Under the pieces are notes generated by a model. The model searched no databases, was not told the origin of the DNA, and worked only from the letters and a program-made list of their open reading frames with translations. A program made the translations under genes and the position numbers. Positions 44,552 through 53,724 of a stretch of DNA of 64,000 nucleotides are shown piece by piece. Source of the stretch: Faecalibacter bovis (GTDB lineage Bacteria; Bacteroidota; Bacteroidia; Flavobacteriales; Weeksellaceae); NCBI RefSeq assembly GCF_017948305.1, contig NZ_CP072842.1:1032001-1096000 (forward strand), in the 5' to 3' direction. Each line of letters starts with the position of its first letter. Within the stretch, counting starts at the first letter, position 1.

Positions 44552-45394
44552 TTAGAATTGAATATTGTCTATCAAACGAATATCTCCTGCATAAGCAACG
44601 ATAAAACCTCTTGCAGGAATGTTTGGATTAAAGGAATCTATAGGTTGTAAATTCTCTTCATCTGTGATAGAAAAATATTCTAATTCGAATGTTGATTTCG
44701 CAAATGTTTGTTCAACAAATGAAATAATTTCAGCTGGCGTTTTACCTTCATTTTTTAAAGCAACAGCTTCTTTTAAAACTTGATAAATGAACGGTGCAGC
44801 TTCAAGATTTTCAGTAGTTAAACGCATGTTACGAGAGCTTAAAGCTAAACCATTATCAGCTCTGAAAATTGGCATTGGAACAACTTCAACATCAATTTGC
44901 TCTTGCTTTACCATTTCTTGAATGATACGGATTTGTTGGAAATCTTTTTCTCCGAAATATGCTTTCGTAGGATTTACAGCTCTAAATAATTTAGCAACTA
45001 CTGTGGCTACACCATCAAAATGACCTGGACGAAATTCGCCTTCCATCACTTTATCAATTCCATCAAAATCATAAGACTTTGCAACTTCACCTTCATTATA
45101 TAAGTCAGAAACTGGAGGTAAATACACAAAATCAACCCCGATTTCAGTTAATAATTGTATGTCCTTTTCCTCCGTTCGAGGGTATTTTTCTAAATCTTCA
45201 GGATTGTTGAATTGTGTGGGATTCACGAAAATACTTACTATGGTATAATCATTTTGTGTGATAGAAGCTTTAGCCAACGATAAGTGTCCGCTATGTAAAG
45301 CACCCATTGTAGGAAGAAATCCTATTGTTTTCCCTTCTTTTTTTAGGTTTTGTATAAAAGGCGTTAATTTATCCTTTTCTGTAAATACAACCAT
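44552..45394 (-). CDS. panC: Pantothenate synthetase
   Basis: This 280-residue protein has the PanC nucleotidyl-transferase fold. TMGALHSGH at 29-37 is the HIGH-type ATP motif (His34, His37), followed by SIFVNPTQFN, YFGEKDFQQ and the LSSRNMRLT (KMSKS-like) segment. It joins pantoate and beta-alanine with ATP. It starts the panC-panD-(YbhN-like) unit. Its promoter (45428-45457) is back-to-back with that of the GT5-like gene. Confidence 0.96.
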   Translation of the reverse strand: MVVFTEKDKLTPFIQNLKKEGKTIGFLPTMGALHSGHLSLAKASITQNDYTIVSIFVNPTQFNNPEDLEKYPRTEEKDIQLLTEIGVDFVYLPPVSDLYNEGEVAKSYDFDGIDKVMEGEFRPGHFDGVATVVAKLFRAVNPTKAYFGEKDFQQIRIIQEMVKQEQIDVEVVPMPIFRADNGLALSSRNMRLTTENLEAAPFIYQVLKEAVALKNEGKTPAEIISFVEQTFAKSTFELEYFSITDEENLQPIDSFNPNIPARGFIVAYAGDIRLIDNIQF

Positions 45395-45427
45395 ATCAAT
45401 GTTGTTAAAAAAAAACTAATATAGGAG

Positions 45428-45457
45428 CAAAGCTACTATAAGCAAATAATATATCAA
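45428..45457 (-). promoter_or_regulatory. Promoter of panC
   Basis: The minus strand shows TTG at 45457-45455, a 19-base spacer, and TAGCTTTG at 45435-45428, a complete -33/-7 pair. Confidence 0.65.
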
Positions 45458-45467
45458 CATTTTTTTG

Positions 45468-45475
45468 TAATTTTG
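45468..45475 (+). promoter_or_regulatory. -7 box of the GT5-like gene
   Basis: TAATTTTG followed by TG matches TAnnTTTG, 51 bases upstream of the ATG at 45526. It is back-to-back with the panC promoter. Confidence 0.45.
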
Positions 45476-45525
45476 TGCCTTATTTATTCATTAGGAAAAT
45501 AGTATATAAAATATTATAAAATATT

Positions 45526-46338
45526 ATGGAAGGAAAGCGCATATTGTATGTAACAACAGAAATGACTCCTTACTTTCCTGAAAATCCGATGTCGTCTCAA
45601 GCATTAGACTTACCAAAAGTGATGCAATCCAATGGAGCAGATGTTCGTATATTTATGCCTCGTTTTGGCGCAATTAACGAAAGAAGACATCAGTTACACG
45701 AAGTAATTCGTCTTTCAGGAATGAATATGATTGTGAATGATTTAGATCAACCATTAATTATTAAAGTTGCCTCTGTCCCAGGAGAAAGGTTACAAGTCTA
45801 TTTCATTGACAATGAGGAATACTTCAAACGTAAGGACGTTTATGATACTGATGGAGTATTATGTTCAGATAATGATGAACGAGCTATTTTCTTCGCAAAA
45901 GGTGTTTTAGAAACGGTTAAAAAATTAAATTGGAAACCAGATGTAGTTCACGTAATGGGATGGATGTCTAGTTTAGTACCTACTTATTTAAAAGAGTATT
46001 ATTCTGATGATCCTTTCTTCCAAGACGCGAAAGTAGTTGTTTCTTTATTTGATAATGGTTTTGAAGGTGAGTTAGATAATCAATTAGTTGAAAAATTAGC
46101 TTTTGACCAAGTTGATGGTAAAATCAAACAGTATTTAGAAAAACCTACACATTTAGGAATGATACAAGCTTCTTTAGAGTATGCAGATGCAGTTGCTAAA
46201 GGTGAAGAAGTAATTCCACAAGATGTAAAAGAATACATAGAAAGTAAGAATATTCTGTTATTAGATTTCTGCGAAAAAGAGCAATCTAAAGAGGTTTACA
46301 ATACTTTTTATACGGAAGAGGTAATGAACTCTAATTAA
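45526..46338 (+). CDS. Short glycogen/starch-synthase-like protein (N-terminal GT5 domain only)
   Basis: This 270-residue protein matches only the N-terminal starch/glycogen-synthase catalytic domain (GT5). It opens RILYVTTEMTPYFPENPMS (the family's KxGG-type loop has become PENPMSS), and has DVRIFMPRFGAINERRHQLH, QVYFIDNEEYFKRKDVY and PDVVHVMGWMSSLVP. The C-terminal ADP-glucose-binding Rossmann half (about 200 residues) is absent. The gene ends with its own stop and is followed by 20 bases, so this is not a sequencing break. Such a short version is typical in flavobacteria, next to the DUF4270 gene and panC. Synthase activity is unlikely; a regulatory or scaffold role is my inference. Confidence 0.82.
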   Translation: MEGKRILYVTTEMTPYFPENPMSSQALDLPKVMQSNGADVRIFMPRFGAINERRHQLHEVIRLSGMNMIVNDLDQPLIIKVASVPGERLQVYFIDNEEYFKRKDVYDTDGVLCSDNDERAIFFAKGVLETVKKLNWKPDVVHVMGWMSSLVPTYLKEYYSDDPFFQDAKVVVSLFDNGFEGELDNQLVEKLAFDQVDGKIKQYLEKPTHLGMIQASLEYADAVAKGEEVIPQDVKEYIESKNILLLDFCEKEQSKEVYNTFYTEEVMNSN

Positions 46339-46358
46339 ATCAACCACTCTAAATTACA

Positions 46359-47948
46359 ATGAAAAAAATTTTTAATATCCTACTTACGTCAGTTTTAGCA
46401 CTTACAGTTGGTAGTACAATTGTTTCGTGTGAAGAAGAAACGTTAGGATTAGGAGGTGGATTAGTCGGTGGAGATGCAGAAGGAAATGTAGCTTCTTATG
46501 ATGTAATCGCATACAATACATACTATGATTCGTTAAAAGCTGATCAAAAAGTATTGCAAAATGCAATATTAGGGGCTTATCAAGAGCCAATTTTTGGTAA
46601 AACAAAAGCTAATTTTATTTCGCAATTCAGAATGAACACTACAGGACCAATTTTTGGTAAAAACCCTTCTGTAGATTCTGTTCATTTATTTATTCCAGTT
46701 TATCATAATACAACTAAAGATTCTGTTATTACAGATACTTTAAATTTGAGTAAACCAGGTGTAAAACCAGAGGATACAGATACAATCTTAATTCGTAAAA
46801 CGTATAAAGTAGATTCTATTTACGGAAACAAAGATTTAAATATGAAATTGAATGTGCGTGAAATCAACACGGTTTTATATTCAGATTCATCATATTATTC
46901 TAATCCAAATCATAGAGCGCAAGATCAAATCACAATCAATCCAACAATTTTAGGATCTAAGATTATTGGAGGAAAAGTGCAAAATATTACGATTAAACAG
47001 AAAGTAAGTACGTCTAATATCTACGAAGAAAAAGTTGGTTATAAAATCTCTTTAGATAAAGATTACTTCCAAACAAAAATTATTAATAACGAAAACACTG
47101 GATTATTAGGTGATTATGCAACATTTATTCGTCGTGTAATTCAGGGTATTGATATTTCAGTTGAGGAAGATAATGGGTTCTTATTTGCTTTTAATCCAAA
47201 TCAATTGTCAATAAAAATGTATTATTCAAACGATTCTTCAACAGAAGGAGAGCGAAATAATACATCAGTAGATTTCTCATTCACAAACGTTTGGAGTAGC
47301 ACAACTGGATACAATGTACAAGTAAATCAAATACATAATTCAGAAAAAGGTTCTGCTTTTGTAAGTAATTTAAATGATCCGAACAAGACAATTAACGGTT
47401 CATCTCGCTTATTTTTAAATGGAACTGACGGTACTCGCGTTAATGTTAAATTTATTGAAGATCAAATCAATCAATTAAAATCGAATGTAGCGGCTAATAA
47501 TTGGGTAATTATCGGTGCTAAACTTCAATTTCATATTGATGAATCTTATAACTTCCCAAAACCAGGTTTTATCATGGCTTGGAACAATTACAAAAAAGAT
47601 GGGAAGTATGTTAATGAATTATTTGATGACGTATTAGGTTTCTATAATGCTTATCCAAATAACGTTCATTTTAATCCTTTTGTAGGTGGAGATACTAAAT
47701 ATTATACGATTGATATTACAAAACATATCAAAAATATGGTAGAGTTTGGTAAAACTTACGAAGATCAAGAAATGATTGTTACGATGGGTAACTTCTTAAT
47801 GGGAACATCAGATACATCTACTATTTTCTCTTCAAGTCCATTCTATAGAAATACCATCGCGAATCCTTATCGTGTTGTATTACATGGAAATGCAACAGAA
47901 GATTTAGAGAAAAAACTAAAACTTTTAGTATATTACACAAAAAAATAA
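46359..47948 (+). CDS. DUF4270 lipoprotein
   Basis: This 529-residue predicted lipoprotein has a signal peptide ending STIVSC (Cys24) and acidic EEETLGLGGG next to it. The rest is predicted beta-rich with the DUF4270 features: VDSVHLFIPVYHN, IKMYYSNDSS near the middle, and IDITKHIKNMVEF toward the C-terminus. It is expected in the outer membrane, facing the periplasm or surface. The family is Bacteroidota-specific and its function is unknown. It lies 20 bases after the GT5-like gene and 12 bases before glmS, so the three may be one transcript. Confidence 0.88.
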   Translation: MKKIFNILLTSVLALTVGSTIVSCEEETLGLGGGLVGGDAEGNVASYDVIAYNTYYDSLKADQKVLQNAILGAYQEPIFGKTKANFISQFRMNTTGPIFGKNPSVDSVHLFIPVYHNTTKDSVITDTLNLSKPGVKPEDTDTILIRKTYKVDSIYGNKDLNMKLNVREINTVLYSDSSYYSNPNHRAQDQITINPTILGSKIIGGKVQNITIKQKVSTSNIYEEKVGYKISLDKDYFQTKIINNENTGLLGDYATFIRRVIQGIDISVEEDNGFLFAFNPNQLSIKMYYSNDSSTEGERNNTSVDFSFTNVWSSTTGYNVQVNQIHNSEKGSAFVSNLNDPNKTINGSSRLFLNGTDGTRVNVKFIEDQINQLKSNVAANNWVIIGAKLQFHIDESYNFPKPGFIMAWNNYKKDGKYVNELFDDVLGFYNAYPNNVHFNPFVGGDTKYYTIDITKHIKNMVEFGKTYEDQEMIVTMGNFLMGTSDTSTIFSSSPFYRNTIANPYRVVLHGNATEDLEKKLKLLVYYTKK

Positions 47949-47960
47949 CAACAACTTAAT

Positions 47961-49808
47961 ATGTGTGGAATAGTTGGTTATATAGGACATCGTGAAGCGT
48001 ATCCTATTATCGTAAACGGATTAAAGCGTTTAGAATATAGAGGGTATGATAGTGCTGGTTTAGTATTATCTACTCCAAATGGTTTTCAACTTGCGAAAAC
48101 TAAAGGTAAAGTTGTTGATCTTGAAGAAAAGGCAGCAGATTTAGACAAGACTCCAAAAATTGGGATTGGACATACACGTTGGGCTACTCACGGAGTACCA
48201 AACGATGTTAATTCACACCCACATTTATCAAATAACGGAAGACTAGTTTTAGTACATAACGGTATTATTGAAAACTATGAATCAATCAAAAAGTTATTAT
48301 CTGATAAAGGATATATTTTCCACAGTGATACTGATACTGAAGTTTTAGTAAATTTTATCCAATTATTCCAAGAGGAACAAAATTTATCTTTAACGGATGC
48401 TGTTCGTATGGCTTTAAATGAAGTGATCGGAGCTTATGCAATCGCAGTTTTAGATAATCAAAATCCTGATACAGTTGTTGTAGGACGTTTAGGAAGTCCT
48501 TTAGCTATTGGTATTGGAGAAAATGAATTTTTCGTAGCTTCAGATGCTTCGCCATTTATTGAGTTTACGAAAGATGCAGTTTATTTAGAAGATGGCGATA
48601 TGGCTACAATTCGCTTAGGTGAAGAAGTAGATGTACGCACAATTCATAATAACGAACCAGTTTCTTTAGATGTTCAAGAATTACAATTAAACATCGAGGC
48701 GATTGAAAAAGGTGGTTACGAACATTTCATGTTAAAAGAAATTAACGAGCAACCACGTTCTATTCGTGATACTTTACGCGGTCGTTTATTAGTAGACGAA
48801 GGTGTAATTAAGATGGCTGGAATTTGGGATCACCAAGAAAAATTCTTAAACGCTAAACGTATCATCATCGTAGCCTGTGGTACATCTTACCATGCTGGTT
48901 TAGTTGCTGAATACATGATTGAGGATTTTGCTCGTATTCCTGTTGAGGTTGAATATGCATCAGAGTTCCGTTACCGTAATCCAATTATTAAGAAAAGTGA
49001 TGTAGTTATCGCTATTTCTCAATCAGGAGAAACTGCTGATACTTTAGCTGCTTTAAAATTAGCTAAAGAAAAAGGTGCATTTATTTTCGGTATTAATAAT
49101 GTTGTAGGTTCTTCAATCGCACGTATTACAGATGCAGGTGCTTATACACATGCAGGTCCAGAAATTGGTGTTGCTTCTACAAAAGCATTTACAGCTCAGT
49201 TAACAATCTTAGCTTTAATTGCTTTAAAATTAGGTAAACACAATGGACAATTATCAGCAGCACAATTTAACTTATTAACAAATGAGTTAGAGCGTATCCC
49301 AGATTTAGTACAACAAATCTTAGATAATTGTGAAGGTGTTGTTGATGCAATCGCAGAAAAATACAAAGACAATAGAAATGCAATTTACTTAGGTCGTGGA
49401 TACAATTATCCATCAGCTTTAGAAGGTGCATTAAAATTAAAAGAGATTTCTTATATCCACGCAGAAGGATATCCAGCTGCTGAGATGAAACATGGACCAA
49501 TCGCTTTATTAGACGAAAACATGCCAGTTATCGTTATTGCGACGAAAAAAGGTTACTACGAAAAAGTAGTTTCTAATATCCAAGAAATTAAATCTCGTTC
49601 AGCTAAAGTTATCGCTATCGTAAACGAAGGTGATGAGCAAGTTTCAGCTATGGCAGATGACGTAATCGTTATCCCTGAAACGGCAGAGGAGTTCTCTCCA
49701 ATCTTAACTGCTATTCCATTACAATTATTATCGTACTGGATTGCTGTTAAATTAGGTAAAAACGTAGATCAACCTCGTAATTTAGCTAAGTCTGTAACTG
49801 TTGAATAA
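47961..49808 (+). CDS. glmS: Glutamine--fructose-6-phosphate aminotransferase (isomerizing)
   Basis: The 615 residues have the complete GlmS layout. The N-terminal Ntn glutaminase domain starts MCGIVGYIGHREAYP with nucleophile Cys2 and contains GIGHTRWATHGVPND. Two SIS domains follow (about 290-450 and 460-600), with CGTSYHAG, ISQSGETADT and the C-terminal DQPRNLAKSVTVE. It makes glucosamine-6-phosphate for UDP-GlcNAc, feeding peptidoglycan, LPS and, via WecB, the polysaccharide locus. No glmS ribozyme-like leader can be placed, since the upstream gene ends only 12 bases away. It is followed by a strong terminator. Confidence 0.97.
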   Translation: MCGIVGYIGHREAYPIIVNGLKRLEYRGYDSAGLVLSTPNGFQLAKTKGKVVDLEEKAADLDKTPKIGIGHTRWATHGVPNDVNSHPHLSNNGRLVLVHNGIIENYESIKKLLSDKGYIFHSDTDTEVLVNFIQLFQEEQNLSLTDAVRMALNEVIGAYAIAVLDNQNPDTVVVGRLGSPLAIGIGENEFFVASDASPFIEFTKDAVYLEDGDMATIRLGEEVDVRTIHNNEPVSLDVQELQLNIEAIEKGGYEHFMLKEINEQPRSIRDTLRGRLLVDEGVIKMAGIWDHQEKFLNAKRIIIVACGTSYHAGLVAEYMIEDFARIPVEVEYASEFRYRNPIIKKSDVVIAISQSGETADTLAALKLAKEKGAFIFGINNVVGSSIARITDAGAYTHAGPEIGVASTKAFTAQLTILALIALKLGKHNGQLSAAQFNLLTNELERIPDLVQQILDNCEGVVDAIAEKYKDNRNAIYLGRGYNYPSALEGALKLKEISYIHAEGYPAAEMKHGPIALLDENMPVIVIATKKGYYEKVVSNIQEIKSRSAKVIAIVNEGDEQVSAMADDVIVIPETAEEFSPILTAIPLQLLSYWIAVKLGKNVDQPRNLAKSVTVE

Positions 49809-49828
49809 TTTTTAACAATTATATATTT

Positions 49829-49860
49829 AAAAAAGGATAGCTTTTTGCTATCCTTTTTTT
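49829..49860 (+). terminator. Terminator of glmS
   Basis: A 13-bp stem (49829-49841 with 49847-49859) with a five-T loop and a trailing T run, 20 bases after the stop. Confidence 0.9.
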
Positions 49861-49910
49861 ACGCCTTTTAATTAAAAAAAGTATATTTATAAATTATAGA
49901 ATATAAGAAA

Positions 49911-50498
49911 ATGTTTACCGGAATTGTTGAAAAAGTAGGAAAAGTAACTGCCATAGAAAAAGATCAAACGAATGTTAATTTTTGGATTGAATCTGAATTT
50001 ACGAATGAGTTAAAAATTGATCAAAGTGTTGCTCATAACGGAGTGTGTTTAACAGTTGTTGATTTTAAAGATAATCAATACAAAGTAACTGCAATTCAAG
50101 AAACGCTTAATAAAACAAACTTAGGTACTTTAGAAGTTGATCACTTAGTTAATTTAGAACGTTGCTTACAATTTAATGGGCGTATTGACGGACACATTGT
50201 ACAAGGACATGTAGACCAAACAGGTGTTGTAAAAAGTATAGTAAATAAAGAGGGTAGTACTATTATTACTATAAATTACGACGAAGCTTTATATGGAAAT
50301 GTAACAGTGGAAAAGGGTTCAATATGTATCAATGGAATTAGTTTAACAGTTGTTGATAGTTCTATTGGCGAATTTTCTGTAGCAATTATTCCTTATACTT
50401 GGGAGTTTACAAATCTACACACACTAAAAGAAGGTTCTTTAGTAAATTTAGAATTTGATATTTTAGGAAAATACATTAAACGATTAATGGTTAAATAA
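49911..50498 (+). CDS. ribE: Riboflavin synthase alpha chain
   Basis: The 195 residues show two tandem lumazine-binding repeats. Repeat one starts MFTGIVEKVGKVTAIEKD and has SVAHNGVCLTVVDF. Repeat two has GHIVQGHVDQTGVV and SICINGISLTVVDSS. These are the family marks. The enzyme makes riboflavin and a pyrimidinedione from two 6,7-dimethyl-8-ribityllumazines. Length is normal. The next gene, a histidine kinase, begins six bases later. No other rib genes are in the window. Confidence 0.95.
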   Translation: MFTGIVEKVGKVTAIEKDQTNVNFWIESEFTNELKIDQSVAHNGVCLTVVDFKDNQYKVTAIQETLNKTNLGTLEVDHLVNLERCLQFNGRIDGHIVQGHVDQTGVVKSIVNKEGSTIITINYDEALYGNVTVEKGSICINGISLTVVDSSIGEFSVAIIPYTWEFTNLHTLKEGSLVNLEFDILGKYIKRLMVK

Positions 50499-50504
50499 AA
50501 GTGT

Positions 50505-51962
50505 ATGTGGAAACGTTTTCGCATAATTCCTAACTCTCTCCCTATTAAAATTACACTCTATATGTTAGGAGTATTGCTCACAACTGCAGTTTTAATTTTA
50601 ATCATTACTAACCGTCATTTTAACGAACAAACAAAACGTTATCACGAGGATATTTTAATGAAGAAGGAAAAAGCTGTACTTCTTTCAATAAATTATCTTT
50701 TAGACTCGTACCCAGAAGTAAACGAAGATAATATTGTTAAGGTTTTAGAAACTAGGATTCTTGAAATTAATGATATCCAAAAATTATCTATCGTAATTTA
50801 TGACTTACGAGGAAATCAAGTCTTAACAACAGAAGCAAGAAATCCAAAATATCCAGTTCTTCCACAAAATATTTTAGATTCTTTAAACAAGAATGATCAA
50901 TACATCGAATATGGAGAAGATTTAGATGACGAGCGGTCATATTACGCTTCCTATAATTACATCAAAGACGTAACTGAAACAAAGAAATTAGCGATAGTTG
51001 CATTGCCTTATGAAACGAATGATGTCTTTTTACAAGAAGACATGAATACGTTGATAGGAAGTTATGGAGTTGCTTTCGTATTTATTATTCTTTTAGGTGC
51101 TATTATGATTTATGTTGTAAGTAAAAACACCTTTAATCGATTAACATCTTTCGCAGATCGTATCAAAGAAACGGAAGTTATTACGAACAATTTACCCATT
51201 CTCTACGATAAAGATGATGAGATTAAATTGCTAGTTGATGCTTATAACGAAATGTTGATTAAGTTAAAAGATCAATCGGAATTACTAGCTGATATTGAAC
51301 GTCAGGAAGCATGGCGAGAATTTGCACGTCAAGTTGCTCATGAAATTAAAAATCCATTAACTCCTATGAAGTTGATGATTCAAAATTATATGAGAAAATT
51401 TGAAACTGATGATGCTCTTTTAGATGAAAGAACTAAACGTACCGCAAGTATCTTGATGCAACAAATCGATACCATCGAATCTATTGCAGATGCATTTTCT
51501 GATTTTGCAAAAATGCCTTCTCGTAAAGATGAATTAATTGATGTTGTAGAAATTACAAAAAACACATTAGATATTTTTAATGTTCCAAATATTACCTTCA
51601 CTTCATCTAAACCGGTTATCAAAATGTATTTTGATAAACAGTATTTGAATCGTATAATAACTAATATTGTTAAAAACGCGTTTCAGGCAATTCCACACAC
51701 AAGAGAGCCAATTATTTTAGTCGATTTATCAATTAATAGAGACAAATTAGTGGTTATTATTGAAGATAACGGAAAAGGAATATCGGAAGAAGATAAAAAA
51801 GAAATTTTTAAACCACGTTTTACTACAAAATCAAGTGGTTCTGGAATTGGTTTATCAATGGTTAAAAAGATTATTGAGGATTATGACGGAGAAATAACTT
51901 TTGAAAGTACCGAAGACGTAGGAACTAAATTTATTATTCATTTACCTTATAATCATGAATAG
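50505..51962 (+). CDS. Orphan sensor histidine kinase (NtrY-like)
   Basis: The 485 residues have two membrane helices (about 17-37 and 183-205) flanking a periplasmic sensor of about 145 residues. They continue with a HAMP-like linker (NTFNRLTSFADRIKETE) and a dimerisation helix with the phosphoacceptor His279 in FARQVAHEIKNPLTPMK, then the ATPase domain with N, DNGKGI and SGSGIGLSMVKK boxes. The HEIKNPLTPM motif and layout resemble NtrY. No response regulator is adjacent, so it must act on a distant one. It lies between ribE (six bases) and trmN6 (overlapping by eight bases). Confidence 0.9.
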   Translation: MWKRFRIIPNSLPIKITLYMLGVLLTTAVLILIITNRHFNEQTKRYHEDILMKKEKAVLLSINYLLDSYPEVNEDNIVKVLETRILEINDIQKLSIVIYDLRGNQVLTTEARNPKYPVLPQNILDSLNKNDQYIEYGEDLDDERSYYASYNYIKDVTETKKLAIVALPYETNDVFLQEDMNTLIGSYGVAFVFIILLGAIMIYVVSKNTFNRLTSFADRIKETEVITNNLPILYDKDDEIKLLVDAYNEMLIKLKDQSELLADIERQEAWREFARQVAHEIKNPLTPMKLMIQNYMRKFETDDALLDERTKRTASILMQQIDTIESIADAFSDFAKMPSRKDELIDVVEITKNTLDIFNVPNITFTSSKPVIKMYFDKQYLNRIITNIVKNAFQAIPHTREPIILVDLSINRDKLVVIIEDNGKGISEEDKKEIFKPRFTTKSSGSGIGLSMVKKIIEDYDGEITFESTEDVGTKFIIHLPYNHE

Positions 51963-52662
51963 AAAACCTTTTAAATTCAAGCAGTTTGATATCTATCAAG
52001 ATCAAACAGCAATGAAGGTTGGAACAGATGGAGTAATTTTAGGAGCTTGGTCAAATTTAGAATCTGGAAACAAAATTCTGGATATTGGTACAGGTACAGG
52101 TTTAATTTCTTTGATGCTCGCGCAGCGTTTTCCTGAAGCTATTGTTGATGCAGTAGAATTAGACGATGATGCATTTATTCAAGCGCAAGAAAACTTTACG
52201 AATTCAAAATTTTCTGATCGTTTACAGGTTCAAAAAACAGCAATTCAAGATTTTATTTCAGATTATAAATATGATTTAATCGTAAGTAATCCGCCATTTT
52301 TTGTGATAAACGAAAAGGTAGAATTAGATGCACGAAAAAAAGCGAGGCAACAAGAAACTCTTACTTTTGATGATTTACTTTCCAAAACTGCACAATTATT
52401 AACCGAAAATGGAGTTGCTAGTTTTGTAATTCCTTATGATTTGGAAGCTAATTTCCTTCAAATTGCAAAAGAATTAAGTCTTTTTCCGTCAAAAATTGTT
52501 CGTGTAAAAGGCAACAAACAAGCTGAAGCTAAACGTAGTTTAATCAATCTAAAATTTAATTCTCAAGAAACAATTTTCTCAGAATTAATTGTAGAAATTG
52601 CTAGACATCAGTACACGGAAGATTATATCAATCTTACGAAGGAATTTTATTTAAAAATGTAA
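51955..52662 (+). CDS. trmN6: tRNA1(Val) adenine-37 N6-methyltransferase (TrmN6/YfiC)
   Basis: The 235-residue protein shows DIGTGTG (43-49) and the catalytic NPPF (112-115), the signature of N6-adenine methyltransferases, within the YfiC-specific start FKFKQFDIYQDQTAMKVGTDG. It methylates A37 of tRNA-Val. Its start overlaps the kinase stop by eight bases. The next methyltransferase gene begins three bases after its stop. Confidence 0.92.
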   Translation: MNRKPFKFKQFDIYQDQTAMKVGTDGVILGAWSNLESGNKILDIGTGTGLISLMLAQRFPEAIVDAVELDDDAFIQAQENFTNSKFSDRLQVQKTAIQDFISDYKYDLIVSNPPFFVINEKVELDARKKARQQETLTFDDLLSKTAQLLTENGVASFVIPYDLEANFLQIAKELSLFPSKIVRVKGNKQAEAKRSLINLKFNSQETIFSELIVEIARHQYTEDYINLTKEFYLKM

Positions 52663-52664
52663 AA

Positions 52665-53666
52665 ATGTCAATTTATCAAAACTATAAATCAACTTTTACT
52701 TCCGAAAATGTAATTAAATTCAATGATTTATTGAACAATATTGAGTTCGAGAAATTAGGTTTAACAGATTATAATCTGAATTATATTTTAGGAATGAAGC
52801 CTACTTTTTTCTATTACATTCAATTATTTGATTTTTCAGTGCAAGAATTTGTTTCTAAAAACGATTTTAAAGACAAATGGATTATAGATTTTGGTGGTGG
52901 TCATGGATTTTTAAGCCTTTATTTGAAGCTTTTAGGTTTTAAAGTAATCTATTGCGATTTTAACCCAAACTCTGTTAAAACAGCTCAGAAAATAGCTCAA
53001 TCACTTGGTTTTGGTCCAGATTATTATGTAACTGGATCATCAGAAGATATTTTAAAGTTGGTTCGTCAGGAAAATTTAAATGTTGAGTATTTAATTTCTA
53101 CGGATACAATTGAACATGTGTATGATTTGGATGAAATGTTTAAAAATTTAGTTCAAATCAACCCTAAAATCAAAATGATTTTTACTACTGCTTCTAATTT
53201 TGATAATAAAATTAAATCTAAAAAATTGCAAAAAGCAATGATTAAAGATGAGGTCGAAGATTTTATACCCAAGAGAAAATCATATATTTCAAAAAATTAT
53301 TTAAACTTAAATGACGATGAAATTAATCTTTTAGCAGAAAAATCAAGAGGTTTACGATATGTAGATTTAGATGATTTTGTGAAATTTTATCAAGAATATA
53401 AGACTTTTCAGAAGATAAATATCGATTCTTATAATTGTTGTGAACCCGAATTTGGTGCTTGGACTGAACGAATTTTACCTTTAAATTATTACAAAAATCT
53501 TGGTGAAAAACATGGTTTGAAATTAGCTGTTGATAATAGTTTTTATTGTGAAATAGATAAAACTGGAATAAAAAAAATTATCGTAAAAGCTTTAAATTAT
53601 TTTATTTTAAATAATCCAAAATACGGGATCAAATTAGCGCCAATTATAGTATTAAAATATCAATAA
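52665..53666 (+). CDS. Class I methyltransferase-like protein with unusual motif I
   Basis: This 333-residue protein has a class I methyltransferase core. Motif I is DFGGGHGFL (75-83), the post-II acidic segment is in CDFNPNSV, and STDTIEHVYDLDEM (145-158) is the motif IV region. The GGGHG variant is less common than GxGxG but still compatible with SAM binding. The N-terminal ~65 residues and the long C-terminal half (about 170-333) are not part of the core and are lysine- and asparagine-rich. The substrate is unknown; amino-sugar or lipid-linked substrates are possible. It lies three bases after trmN6 and ends in a bidirectional terminator. The base composition looks more AT-rich than that of the trmN6 gene. 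Confidence 0.75.
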   Translation: MSIYQNYKSTFTSENVIKFNDLLNNIEFEKLGLTDYNLNYILGMKPTFFYYIQLFDFSVQEFVSKNDFKDKWIIDFGGGHGFLSLYLKLLGFKVIYCDFNPNSVKTAQKIAQSLGFGPDYYVTGSSEDILKLVRQENLNVEYLISTDTIEHVYDLDEMFKNLVQINPKIKMIFTTASNFDNKIKSKKLQKAMIKDEVEDFIPKRKSYISKNYLNLNDDEINLLAEKSRGLRYVDLDDFVKFYQEYKTFQKINIDSYNCCEPEFGAWTERILPLNYYKNLGEKHGLKLAVDNSFYCEIDKTGIKKIIVKALNYFILNNPKYGIKLAPIIVLKYQ

Positions 53667-53667
53667 A

Positions 53668-53705
53668 AAAGAAGAGTCGATTTCGTAAGAAATCGACTCT
53701 TTATA
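53668..53705. terminator. Bidirectional terminator between the methyltransferase and pckA
   Basis: A perfect 13-bp stem (53672-53684 with 53689-53701) with a GTAA loop is flanked by A-rich and T-rich tracts. Confidence 0.9.
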
Positions 53706-53724
53706 TTTAAAAATTAAGCTAATT

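Noticed and set aside
47949-47960. glmS ribozyme or leader element
   Set aside because: Only 12 bases separate the previous gene from glmS; there is no room for one.
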